A stretch of DNA of 6,591 nt. It comes from Ignavibacteria bacterium (lineage in GTDB: Bacteria > Bacteroidota > Ignavibacteria > Kapaibacteriales > UBA4661). Where the stretch lies: NCBI GenBank assembly GCA_013298375.1, contig JAAFHM010000277.1:1-6591 (forward strand), in the 5' to 3' direction. The notes under the pieces are model-generated. The model saw nothing but the letters and a program-made list of their open reading frames with translations, searched no databases and was not told the DNA's origin. This document shows positions 1-5,023 of the stretch, in pieces. Position numbers and translations under genes: made by a program. How positions within the stretch are numbered: the first letter of the stretch is position 1; each line of letters starts with the position of its first letter.

Positions 1-53
1 GCGATATGCTCCCACTGGTAGTCGGTGAGTTCGTAACGATGGTCTTCTGACAT
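1..53 (-). CDS. IS5-family transposase, N-terminal fragment (runs off the left edge)
   Basis: The ATG at 53-51 opens a minus-strand frame that reads MSEDHRYELTDYQWEHI and then leaves the window. The core 'YELTDYQWEHI' matches the start of the N-terminal domain (DUF4096-like) of IS5-family DDE transposases, where 'YeLtD.qW..I.pllP' is typical. The full enzyme would cut and rejoin the ends of its own insertion sequence. Only 17 codons are visible, so the DDE catalytic residues cannot be checked and it is unknown whether the gene is intact. A group-typical -7 element (91-98) sits at a suitable distance upstream, which supports this start. The family call is fairly firm for so short a piece, but the subgroup is not determinable. 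Confidence 0.72.
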   Translation of the reverse strand, partial: MSEDHRYELTDYQWEHI

Positions 54-90
54 AGGTATTTGCTTGATGGTCAGTAGTTACTATTCAACA

Positions 91-98
91 CAAATATA
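91..98 (-). promoter_or_regulatory. Bacteroidota-type -7 element of the transposase gene
   Basis: Read on the minus strand this is TATATTTG, a perfect match to the TAnnTTTG element of the primary sigma factor in this group. It lies 37 nt before the transposase ATG, giving a predicted leader of about 30 nt. No convincing TTG -33 element is visible at the right spacing. Confidence 0.45.
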
Positions 99-197
99 CT
101 ATTTCTCAGTTTGTAAACACGACCTAAGGCTGTAACACGTTCTGTGGTGCGGATTCCATAAAAATTCACTACCATTGAGGTCTTCTGATTTTTTGAG

Positions 198-220
198 AGG
201 TCTGGCACAAGGTCAGACCT
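198..220 (+). terminator. Hairpin between the insertion sequence and the beta-lactamase; possible terminator
   Basis: AGGTCTG (198-204) and CAGACCT (214-220) are perfect 7-bp inverted arms around a 9-nt loop, followed on the plus strand by TCTTTT. It lies just past the stop codon of the minus-strand beta-lactamase gene. In that gene's direction the hairpin is followed by CTCTCAAAAAATC, with no T run, so it is not a canonical intrinsic terminator for it. The plus-strand reading has the T-rich tail but no gene upstream. Treat it as a stem-loop of uncertain role. Confidence 0.35.
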
Positions 221-272
221 TCTTTTGCTATTTCAGAGGTAATTTTTGGTAAGTGATACAGATTGTGGCAGA

Positions 273-1178
273 TTACTTTGCCGCAATTAAAAAATGCTCC
301 CAAGTAGCTTTTGCTATTTCGGCAATAATTTTCTCATTCGTATCAAGGTTTTCCTTTGAGTTCGTAACAAAAACGCTAATATAGAAATGCCGACCATTGG
401 GGAGAAAAACGATGCCAATATCGTTCACCGCAGCCATTATCCCTTCCTTGTTTGTCCCAGAGTAGCCCGTTTTATGCGCCACTACAGTGCCTTCCGGCAA
501 AAGACCCTTCAATCGCGCTTTTCCGGTTTGTGTGGCTTTCATAACGTTCCAAATAAATTCATAACTTCTTTTGGATAAGAATTTTTTGTCATTGCGATAA
601 AATGCTGATAATACTTGGTTTGCAGTTTTGGGGGTTGTCCAGTTTAGGAACATCTTATCCCAATTCCTTTGCATGGTTTCTTCATTGATTTTGATGGAAA
701 TATCCTTGAATTTGTTGCTCAGGAAATACTTCTCAACAGCACTAGGTCCGCCAAGAAGTCGCAGCAATACATCGCACCCAACGTTATCGCTTTGAGAAAC
801 CGTGTATTCTACGATTTCCGCAAGGGTAAGTGTTACACCTTGAGGATACTTTTCTCGAATAGGGCTGTACAAGTCAGGTAAAAGCTCATTTTGCTTAATG
901 GTTATTTTTTGTTGAAGGGAAAATTTTCCTTTGTCAATTTCAGAGAGCAATGCCAGTGCGATATGAAATTTGAACACACTTTGCATCGGTAAGTGCTTGT
1001 CTCCATTGATACTGAGAGTGTCTTTTCCATCCCCGCTCATAATTGCAACACCAACTTCCACGCTTTTTGCTGAAACAATACGCTGAATGTTCTGACGTAA
1101 GGAATCAAGTGTTTGAGCGGTAGTGGGCAAAGCGAAGGTAAGAAAACAGAGGCAGAATGCGGCGATAAGAGCTTTCAT
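273..1178 (-). CDS. Class A beta-lactamase (VEB/PER/CfxA-like, extended-spectrum subgroup)
   Basis: This is a secreted serine beta-lactamase that would hydrolyse penicillins and probably cephalosporins in the periplasm. The 301-residue product has a signal peptide (about 1-21, cleavage after TTA). It has the catalytic SVFK (S67-K70), SDN (130-132), the omega-loop NEETMQ with the general-base Glu at 166, and KTG (236-238). The stretches 'LLPDLYSPIREKYPQG', 'SDNVGCDVLLRLLGGP' and the C-terminal 'VFVTNSKENLDTNEKIIAEI' closely resemble VEB/PER-type enzymes. Two positions are odd: the residue after KTG is Tyr (239; usually Thr/Ser/Ala), and the Asn/His expected at Ambler 170 is Gln. The start at 1178 is preferred over the in-frame ATG at 1277, because the longer form overlaps the upstream GrpB-family gene by 53 nt and puts 33 non-signal residues ahead of the signal peptide. 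There is no obvious own promoter; it is probably read with the upstream gene, 46 nt away. Confidence 0.95.
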   Translation of the reverse strand: MKALIAAFCLCFLTFALPTTAQTLDSLRQNIQRIVSAKSVEVGVAIMSGDGKDTLSINGDKHLPMQSVFKFHIALALLSEIDKGKFSLQQKITIKQNELLPDLYSPIREKYPQGVTLTLAEIVEYTVSQSDNVGCDVLLRLLGGPSAVEKYFLSNKFKDISIKINEETMQRNWDKMFLNWTTPKTANQVLSAFYRNDKKFLSKRSYEFIWNVMKATQTGKARLKGLLPEGTVVAHKTGYSGTNKEGIMAAVNDIGIVFLPNGRHFYISVFVTNSKENLDTNEKIIAEIAKATWEHFLIAAK

Positions 1179-1224
1179 TGGAGTTGATGTTGATGATGAA
1201 GAAAAAAAATTGTTGGCTTGAATG

Positions 1225-1806
1225 TTAGTGTTTTGTGCTGTTTTCTTGAATGATTTGTTGTAACGATGTGTCGTCAAACCCAGCGTCTTTCAGTATCGAA
1301 GCGATGAACGGTGTTTTATGCTCAATGTATTGATCCATATTTGTCGGGTATTGCGACGCTAACCGTTTTTTGAGTTCGCCGTATTCTTTCGCTTTTTTGG
1401 GATTATTCCTGAGTGCATCACGCAGCGCAAGATGATTTTTCAAACTGATGCTTTCCGATGGGCAAACGTAGAGATGATGTTTTTGCCAAGTGCGAGAAGA
1501 GCTTGAAAACGGCGTTTGCTCGGAGAGCCGCTTCAATACTTCTCTGTCCGAAATGCCTTGATTGCCGTTATGACTATACCCCAATTCCATAAGTTTTTCT
1601 ATGACAGCCGGAAGGTGCATTCTATCTTCGATAACTATATCAATATCCAGAATCGGCTTTGCTGCAAGCCCCGGAACAGATGTGCTGCCTACGTGATAAA
1701 CATCAAGGATGAGATTGCCTAAATGCCGATGATAGATTGTCGCTAAATCTTGAAATTCCCAAGCCCATTGAGGGCTGTATTCAACTATTTCTACTTTCTT
1801 GAGCAT
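1225..1806 (-). CDS. GrpB family protein (UPF0157, nucleotidyltransferase fold)
   Basis: The 193-residue product is full length for the GrpB/UPF0157 family, a group of small cytoplasmic proteins with a nucleotidyltransferase-like fold and mostly unproven function. The family signature is plain: 'HVGSTSVPGLAAKPILDIDI' at 38-57, where Gly40-Ser41 and the Asp54-x-Asp56 pair correspond to the nucleotide- and metal-binding GS...DxD of that fold. Further family marks are 'YSPQWAWEF' near the N-terminus and 'KHHLYVCP' in the middle. The ATG at 1806 is supported by the conserved 'VEIVEYSPQW' start and by a -7 element 40 nt upstream (1847-1854). It is the first gene of a probable two-gene unit with the beta-lactamase. 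A role as a resistance-type nucleotidyltransferase is conceivable from the fold but has no direct support here. Confidence 0.92.
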   Translation of the reverse strand: MLKKVEIVEYSPQWAWEFQDLATIYHRHLGNLILDVYHVGSTSVPGLAAKPILDIDIVIEDRMHLPAVIEKLMELGYSHNGNQGISDREVLKRLSEQTPFSSSSRTWQKHHLYVCPSESISLKNHLALRDALRNNPKKAKEYGELKKRLASQYPTNMDQYIEHKTPFIASILKDAGFDDTSLQQIIQENSTKH

Positions 1807-1846
1807 ATCTCATCAAACGGGAAAAGTGCCTTGTTCCTTGTGAAAG

Positions 1847-1854
1847 CAAATATA
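1847..1854 (-). promoter_or_regulatory. -7 promoter element for the GrpB/beta-lactamase unit
   Basis: On the minus strand this reads TATATTTG followed by C, matching TAnnTTTG. It lies 40 nt before the GrpB-family ATG, giving a short leader. No TTG is found at the expected -33 position, so the call rests on the -7 element and its placement only. Confidence 0.5.
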
Positions 1855-1948
1855 CGAAAGTTTTTTGGGAGTTATCGGGCTGTTTATGAAGAAACAAAAA
1901 ACCCTCAAAGCCTGATTATTCCTAGAGATAATTGAAGTGAGCTTCATT

Positions 1949-1975
1949 GATGAAATTTATTTTTTCATCTTTTTT
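1949..1975 (+). terminator. A/T-rich stem-loop with T run, uncertain
   Basis: GATGAAA (1949-1955) pairs with TTTCATC (1963-1969) around a 7-nt loop, followed by six Ts. The shape is that of an intrinsic terminator on the plus strand, but the stem is weak and no plus-strand gene lies upstream. It could stop stray transcription from the left before the regulated promoters. Confidence 0.25.
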
Positions 1976-1981
1976 ACAAAT

Positions 1982-2039
1982 CTTGTCCGGTTTTGAAAAA
2001 GTCATTCGTTATAGACTTGAAACGGCAAAGTAAAGATTG
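1982..2039 (+). repeat. Direct repeat copy 1 (58 bp), ECF-type promoter candidate
   Basis: This copy aligns over its full length with 2095-2151. The shared blocks are TTGTCCGGTTTT, then TTCGTTATAGACTTGAAAC, then a looser 3' end finishing in GATTG. Within it TGTCC (1984-1988) and CGTTA (2007-2011) are 18 nt apart. That layout resembles the -35/-10 of ECF sigma factor promoters, in which a -35 element of the TGTC type and a CGT-type -10 are common. The identity of the sigma factor is inference. Confidence 0.75.
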
Positions 2040-2055
2040 TAGAAGCAGCACAAGG

Positions 2056-2071
2056 TTGTTTCTCGAAACAA
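2056..2071. promoter_or_regulatory. 16-bp dyad between the direct repeats, operator-like
   Basis: TTGTTTC and GAAACAA are perfect 7-bp inverted arms separated by TC. A short palindrome between two tandem promoter candidates is a plausible binding site for a dimeric regulator. There is no other support. Confidence 0.3.
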
Positions 2072-2094
2072 AAAGAAAAAAAAACTTTGTCCGG

Positions 2095-2151
2095 TTTGTC
2101 CGGTTTTAGAAAATCGGTTCGTTATAGACTTGAAACAACAAATAATGATTG
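2095..2151 (+). repeat. Direct repeat copy 2 (57 bp), ECF-type promoter candidate nearest the SRPBCC gene
   Basis: This is the second copy of the 1982-2039 repeat, with TGTCC at 2097-2101 and CGTTA at 2120-2124, again exactly 18 nt apart. It is preceded by an extra TTTGTCCGG (2086-2094) in tandem with its own. Transcription from it would leave a leader of roughly 80 nt before the ATG at 2214. Preservation of both boxes and their spacing while the sequence between them drifts (AAAAAGTCA versus GAAAATCGG) argues for two functional sites. Confidence 0.75.
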
Positions 2152-2213
2152 CGTAACAACTCAATTTTTACCCGCAATCATCTTTTCAAAAACTCTATTT
2201 TAGGAGAATAGCC

Positions 2214-2774
2214 ATGAAAGCTATTATTTTGTATCCCGCTCTCGCGCTAGGCGCATTAGTTCTTGGTGTTGTAGCACTTGTTTTGTTTGCACCGCGTGAA
2301 ATCAGGATTGTTGCACAAACCCGCGTCAAAGCACCGAAACATCTGGTCCTGGACAATATCCGCTATTTTAACCGCTATCCGTCGTGGTCGCCATTTGTTG
2401 AGCAAGACCCGCAGCAAAAAAATCGCGTTGTTGGCAATGACGGAGCAGTCGGCGTTCAATACCACTGGGAAAGTATTGCAGAAAAAGGGCTTGGCTTCCA
2501 AACGCTCAAGTCTTTCAATGATAATGCGCTTGCTATTCAATGCGATATTCAAGAGCCATTTCAAGCCGTTACGCAGTTTTCCTACGATTTCAAAGAAGCT
2601 GGCGAAGAAACAATTATAACCCAAACATTTGTTGCTCCCATGCCCGCACCAATGAATGCAATTGGTGTCCTTATTGGCTTGGAGAAAAAAATGCGAGCAA
2701 CCAATGAGCGCGGATTGGAACGTTTGAAATCATTCACTGAGAAAAACTCGGTTGCATTTGAAACCGTTCAGTAA
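2214..2774 (+). CDS. SRPBCC family protein with N-terminal membrane anchor
   Basis: The 186-residue product has one hydrophobic segment at about 5-25, followed by a basic edge, so the rest is probably anchored at the inner membrane. The remainder fits the SRPBCC (polyketide cyclase/START-like) helix-grip fold, which makes a hydrophobic ligand pocket: a first strand 'IRIVAQTRVKAP', then 'YFNRYPSWSPF' (51-61), alternating strands with 'GVQYHWES', and a long C-terminal helix (about 155-175). No substrate can be named. The ATG has a good AGGAG at 2202-2206, 7 nt upstream. It is the first gene of a probable pair with the YCII gene, 67 nt apart, below the tandem repeat promoters. SRPBCC and YCII/DGPF genes are often found together and near ECF sigma genes; no sigma gene is in this window. 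Confidence 0.85.
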   Translation: MKAIILYPALALGALVLGVVALVLFAPREIRIVAQTRVKAPKHLVLDNIRYFNRYPSWSPFVEQDPQQKNRVVGNDGAVGVQYHWESIAEKGLGFQTLKSFNDNALAIQCDIQEPFQAVTQFSYDFKEAGEETIITQTFVAPMPAPMNAIGVLIGLEKKMRATNERGLERLKSFTEKNSVAFETVQ

Positions 2775-2830
2775 ACCCGATAAAGTCTCATTTTTCAATT
2801 CATTTTCACGATTTTTTTCTATTCAATTTT

Positions 2831-2834
2831 GGAG
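2831..2834 (+). promoter_or_regulatory. Ribosome binding site that fixes the YCII start
   Basis: GGAG lies 7 nt before the ATG at 2842. The same frame is open back to an ATG at 2752, but that codon lies inside the end of the SRPBCC gene, and the 30 extra residues it adds are unlike the YCII family. Confidence 0.6.
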
Positions 2835-2841
2835 CAGTATC

Positions 2842-3201
2842 ATGGAGAAGTTTATGTTTATTTTTCGTAATAATCCAAGCACTTACCAAACCTCCTCACC
2901 AGAGGCTTTGCAAGCAGATTTAGCTCGGTGGATGAACTGGATGAACACACTGGCAGAAAGTGGTAAACTCGCAGGTGGCGAACAGCTTATGCTTGAAGGT
3001 CGCGTTATTACTGGCGCGAAGCAAATCATGACCGATGGACCATTTACCGAAGCAAAGGAAATCGTCGGGGGGTATGTTATCATCAACGCAGAATCACTGG
3101 ACGAAGCCGTAGAAATAGCGAAAGGCTGTCCGGATGTCAGCGCCGATGGGCTTGGGCAGGGAAGTGTGGAAATTCGTCAGATTGCGGTGGAAAATTTCTA
3201 A
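2842..3201 (+). CDS. YCII-related (DGPF motif) protein
   Basis: This small cytoplasmic protein of 119 residues has the usual length for the YCII/DGPF group, which has a dimeric alpha-beta (ferredoxin-like) fold. Recognisable marks are 'MEKFMFIFR' as the first strand, the eponymous DGPF at 65-68 within 'MTDGPFTEAKEIVGGY', the helix 'AESLDEAVEIAKGCP', and the closing strand 'VEIRQI'. Function is not established for the group. In many bacteria such genes are partners and targets of ECF42-type sigma factors, which agrees with the ECF-like repeats upstream of this gene pair. The start was chosen from the GGAG at 2831-2834 and family fit. The gene is followed 15 nt later by a perfect inverted repeat (3217-3255) that may end the transcript. 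Confidence 0.92.
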   Translation: MEKFMFIFRNNPSTYQTSSPEALQADLARWMNWMNTLAESGKLAGGEQLMLEGRVITGAKQIMTDGPFTEAKEIVGGYVIINAESLDEAVEIAKGCPDVSADGLGQGSVEIRQIAVENF

Positions 3202-3216
3202 CAACGCACGAAAAAA

Positions 3217-3255
3217 CAAGCCGAATGATGTATATTTGCTGCATCATTCGGCTTG
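3217..3255 (+). repeat. Perfect 14-bp inverted repeat with TATATTTGCTG at its centre (copy 1)
   Basis: CAAGCCGAATGATG (3217-3230) and CATCATTCGGCTTG (3242-3255) are exact reverse complements around an 11-nt loop, TATATTTGCTG. It is preceded by six As and followed by CTTCATTT rather than a clean T run. It lies between the YCII gene and the lipoprotein gene. It could act as a terminator or, because the loop is a perfect TAnnTTTG element 38 nt before the next ATG, as a promoter embedded in an operator-like dyad. No -33 TTG is present. A related copy lies at 3754-3813. Confidence 0.85.
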
Positions 3256-3275
3256 CTTCATTTCACAATAATCCT

Positions 3276-3725
3276 ATGAAAAAATACCAACACACCATTG
3301 TGCTTGCACTCTTTGCCGTGACGCTTCATGCGTGCAAGCAGCCATCAGTGCCGCAAGCCAATCCGCACGAGGCTTTTGTCAAGCAGTTTTTTCAAGTTTT
3401 CAATTCCCACGATTGGCAAGCATTTACAAAAATGTATGCCGAAACCGCCGACTTCAAAGACCCATCGCTGGGAACAGGCATCGTTAAACAAAGCCGCGAG
3501 CAGACTATCAAGAAATACAGCGAGCTTCAACAGGTTTTTCCGAATATCAAGGACGAGATTGTCAGCATCTATCCGTCGGACAGCACACACGTGGTGGTTG
3601 AGTTTGTATCAAGCGGAACGGCACAAGATGGCACATCGTTTCGCTTGCCAATCTGCACGATTTTCACGATTGAAAAGGGCTTGATAACCAAGGATTTCAC
3701 CTATTTCGATAATTCTGGAAAATAG
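3276..3725 (+). CDS. SnoaL/NTF2-like domain lipoprotein
   Basis: The 149-residue product begins with a lipoprotein signal: MKKYQ, a hydrophobic stretch, and the lipobox LHAC with the acylated cysteine at 20. The mature part (about 27-149) has the features of a SnoaL-like/NTF2 cone fold: 'EAFVKQFFQVFNSHDWQAFTKMYAETADFKDP' near its start (two helices, then the short strand), 'HVVVEFVSSGTAQDGTSFRLP' and 'CTIFTIEKGLITKDFTYFDN' as the curved sheet. Members bind or act on small molecules; the ligand is unknown here. The start at 3276 was chosen over an upstream in-frame ATG at 3225 because it begins the signal peptide and because the upstream ATG lies inside the inverted repeat. The gene is bracketed by the two related inverted repeats, so it is probably transcribed alone. 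Lys follows the cysteine; sorting cannot be predicted confidently. Confidence 0.85.
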   Translation: MKKYQHTIVLALFAVTLHACKQPSVPQANPHEAFVKQFFQVFNSHDWQAFTKMYAETADFKDPSLGTGIVKQSREQTIKKYSELQQVFPNIKDEIVSIYPSDSTHVVVEFVSSGTAQDGTSFRLPICTIFTIEKGLITKDFTYFDNSGK

Positions 3726-3753
3726 GTTTTCGCTCACTTTGGCAAACGTAAAA

Positions 3754-3813
3754 ACTGCAAAAAAAGGGCTGAAAGGTGTATATTTGCTACATCGTTCAGC
3801 TTTTTTATGCAGT
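3754..3813 (+). repeat. Long imperfect inverted repeat with TATATTTGCTA at its centre (copy 2); likely terminator
   Basis: GCTGAAAGGTG (3768-3778) pairs with CATCGTTCAGC (3790-3800), with one mismatch and one G-U pair, around TATATTTGCTA. The stem is extended by A6/T6 (T run at 3801-3806) and by ACTGCA (3754-3759) with TGCAGT (3808-3813). The T run makes it a good intrinsic terminator for the lipoprotein gene. The A run gives the same property on the other strand. The inner arms and loop resemble copy 1 (GCCGAATGATG, TATATTTGCTG, CATCATTCGGC). Confidence 0.8.
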
Positions 3814-3820
3814 GAAATAT

Positions 3821-3851
3821 TTGTTTCGTGCTGCGTCTATTTTGTAAATTG
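3821..3851 (+). promoter_or_regulatory. Possible promoter of the ATPase/TOPRIM unit
   Basis: TTG at 3821-3823 and TAAATTG at 3845-3851 are 21 nt apart, a near match to TTG-N(about 19)-TAnnTTTG. The start would give a leader of roughly 25 nt before the ATG at 3884. An alternative is the TATATTTG in the loop of the preceding inverted repeat (3779-3786). Neither is a perfect match in both boxes. Confidence 0.4.
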
Positions 3852-3883
3852 CACCGTAGTTTTTCACTCAAATCCCTCTATTT

Positions 3884-5023
3884 ATGGCACATCTGACCTA
3901 CTTCGGTGTAGAAAATTTCAAACGGTTCGAGAAGTTTGAAATGGACAATATTGGGCAATTTAACCTGATGTGGGGCGATAACAACGTCGGGAAAACGAGT
4001 GTTTTAGAAGCGTTGCTGTTTCACCCTGAGCCGCGTATTTTCAAGCATCGTTTGCTGACGGTGCTGTTTACCTTTCGGAATTTTGACGATATTACGCGCT
4101 CGTATTGGACATATTTTGCGAATAAAAAAAAGCTGCCATCTTTGGTGGGGGAGGTGAAGTTTATTCTTCAATCGCATGATGTGATGCGAACGGTTGAGAC
4201 GATAACGTTTCAAGAACAAACAAAAACTGTTCATTGGAAACGCAGTATTGCCGAAACAGGCTATGAAACGAGAGTTGTTGCCGATTCAGGTTTAGAAGGA
4301 ATGCCCGATACAGAATATTTTCACGATAATCAGTTCACATCTCGCTTTGATGGAACATTCACTTTCGGGGATAATATCAAACTTGACGGTTCGTTCAACC
4401 CGCATCCGAAAATGCCCTACATCCCGTTCTTTCTGGGCTATGAGCATAATTTAACCCGCAAATTCACGCGCTATATTCAGCGCAGTGAAGGCTTGACAGA
4501 GGCTTTCGTTCGGGGCTTGCGTTGTATGATTCCGGGCGCAAAAGGCATCATTGTTGAAACGGAGGAAACATCACCGAAAAACCCAATTTTACTCATTCGG
4601 CAAGATGGGCATGATTTGGCAATGCCGCTTGGCACCTTCGGCGACGGCGCAATAAAGCTCTTTCGGATTTTGGTAGAAATTATCGTCCACAAAGGAGAGC
4701 GCCTGATGATTGATGAGATAGATTCTGGTGTTCATGTAAGCCGTTTTCACGATTTTCTGCGAGCGATTCTTCTTGCCGCAAAAGAGCATAACGTTCAACT
4801 CTTCGCAACAACGCATAACTACGAGTGTTTGAAATTTTTCAAAGAAGTGTTGGAAGAAGAGGCAATGTCGGAATTACAGGCGAATGCTCGCGGCATTAAA
4901 CTCATTTCTACACCAAGCGGCGGGACCAAAGCGCTCACCTACACGTTTGAGCAGTTTCAATACAGCTTTGAAACCATGAACGACCCCCGTGCTGTCTTAC
5001 GTTTTGCGGAGGGTGCACGATGA
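3884..5023 (+). CDS. OLD/AAA15-type ABC-like ATPase, probable defence-system sensor subunit
   Basis: The 379-residue cytoplasmic ATPase is of the SMC/OLD-like ABC class. It opens with 'LTYFGVENFKRFEKFEMDNIGQFNLMWGDNNVGKTS', the usual 'NF+.f' strand and then Walker A (GDNNVGKTS, 31-39). The central part (about 50-240) is divergent. The C-terminal half holds a signature-like TFGDG (251-255), Walker B LMIDEID (274-280, catalytic Glu278) and the H-loop ATTH (His311), so all nucleotide-site parts are present. No TOPRIM domain follows in the same protein; that activity seems to be on the next gene, whose ATG overlaps this stop by 4 nt (ATGA). Split ATPase/TOPRIM pairs include PARIS (AriA/AriB), where the ATPase senses phage and releases the toxic partner. 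A similar role here is inference. There is no Shine-Dalgarno; the start is set by the conserved first strand. Confidence 0.88.
   Translation: MAHLTYFGVENFKRFEKFEMDNIGQFNLMWGDNNVGKTSVLEALLFHPEPRIFKHRLLTVLFTFRNFDDITRSYWTYFANKKKLPSLVGEVKFILQSHDVMRTVETITFQEQTKTVHWKRSIAETGYETRVVADSGLEGMPDTEYFHDNQFTSRFDGTFTFGDNIKLDGSFNPHPKMPYIPFFLGYEHNLTRKFTRYIQRSEGLTEAFVRGLRCMIPGAKGIIVETEETSPKNPILLIRQDGHDLAMPLGTFGDGAIKLFRILVEIIVHKGERLMIDEIDSGVHVSRFHDFLRAILLAAKEHNVQLFATTHNYECLKFFKEVLEEEAMSELQANARGIKLISTPSGGTKALTYTFEQFQYSFETMNDPRAVLRFAEGAR

Larger units (their letters stand above)
1..126 (-). mobile_element. Probable end of an IS5-family insertion sequence
   Basis: This covers the start of the transposase plus about 70 nt of leader and promoter. 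On the minus strand the segment at 124-110, GGTCGTGTTTACAAA, has the look of an IS5-family terminal inverted repeat (several Gs followed by an A/T-rich tract), so the element boundary is placed near 124-127. The other end is outside the window, so neither the inverted repeat nor a target duplication can be verified. The boundary is inference. Confidence 0.35.
1807..2213. other. Divergent intergenic region (407 bp) with repeats and promoters
   Basis: No gene is supported here. The left end carries the leader and -7 element of the leftward genes. The middle is A/T-rich with a weak hairpin followed by Ts (1949-1975). The right part holds two 57/58-bp imperfect direct repeats (1982-2039 and 2095-2151), a 16-bp dyad between them (2056-2071), two tandem copies of TTTGTCCGG (2086-2103), and then the leader of the SRPBCC gene with AGGAG at 2202-2206. 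The short open frames in this stretch look like chance. Confidence 0.7.

Noticed and set aside
41..188. 10-bp match GGTCTTCTGA at 41-50 and 179-188
   Set aside because: It is short, one copy is inside the transposase coding region, and there is no extension, so chance is likely. It is not a target-site duplication of the IS.
273..1277. Longer 334-residue form of the beta-lactamase starting at 1277
   Set aside because: It overlaps the upstream GrpB-family gene by 53 nt and puts 33 polar residues ahead of a clear signal peptide beginning at the ATG at 1178.
1750..1935. 61-codon plus-strand frame crossing the start of the GrpB-family gene
   Set aside because: It overlaps the GrpB start and its promoter and shows no domain or ribosome binding site.
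2256..2624. Open frames on both strands inside the SRPBCC gene
   Set aside because: The SRPBCC frame has a ribosome binding site, a membrane anchor and a recognisable fold. The others have basic, low-information translations and no start signals.
3225..3275. Upstream in-frame ATG for the SnoaL lipoprotein
   Set aside because: It lies inside the perfect inverted repeat, and the added residues precede a complete lipoprotein signal that starts at 3276.
3217..3813. The two inverted repeats as integron attC sites around a gene cassette
   Set aside because: The paired core sites RYYYAAC and GTTRRRY expected at attC ends are not found, and no integrase is present in the window. The dyads fit terminator or regulatory hairpins better.
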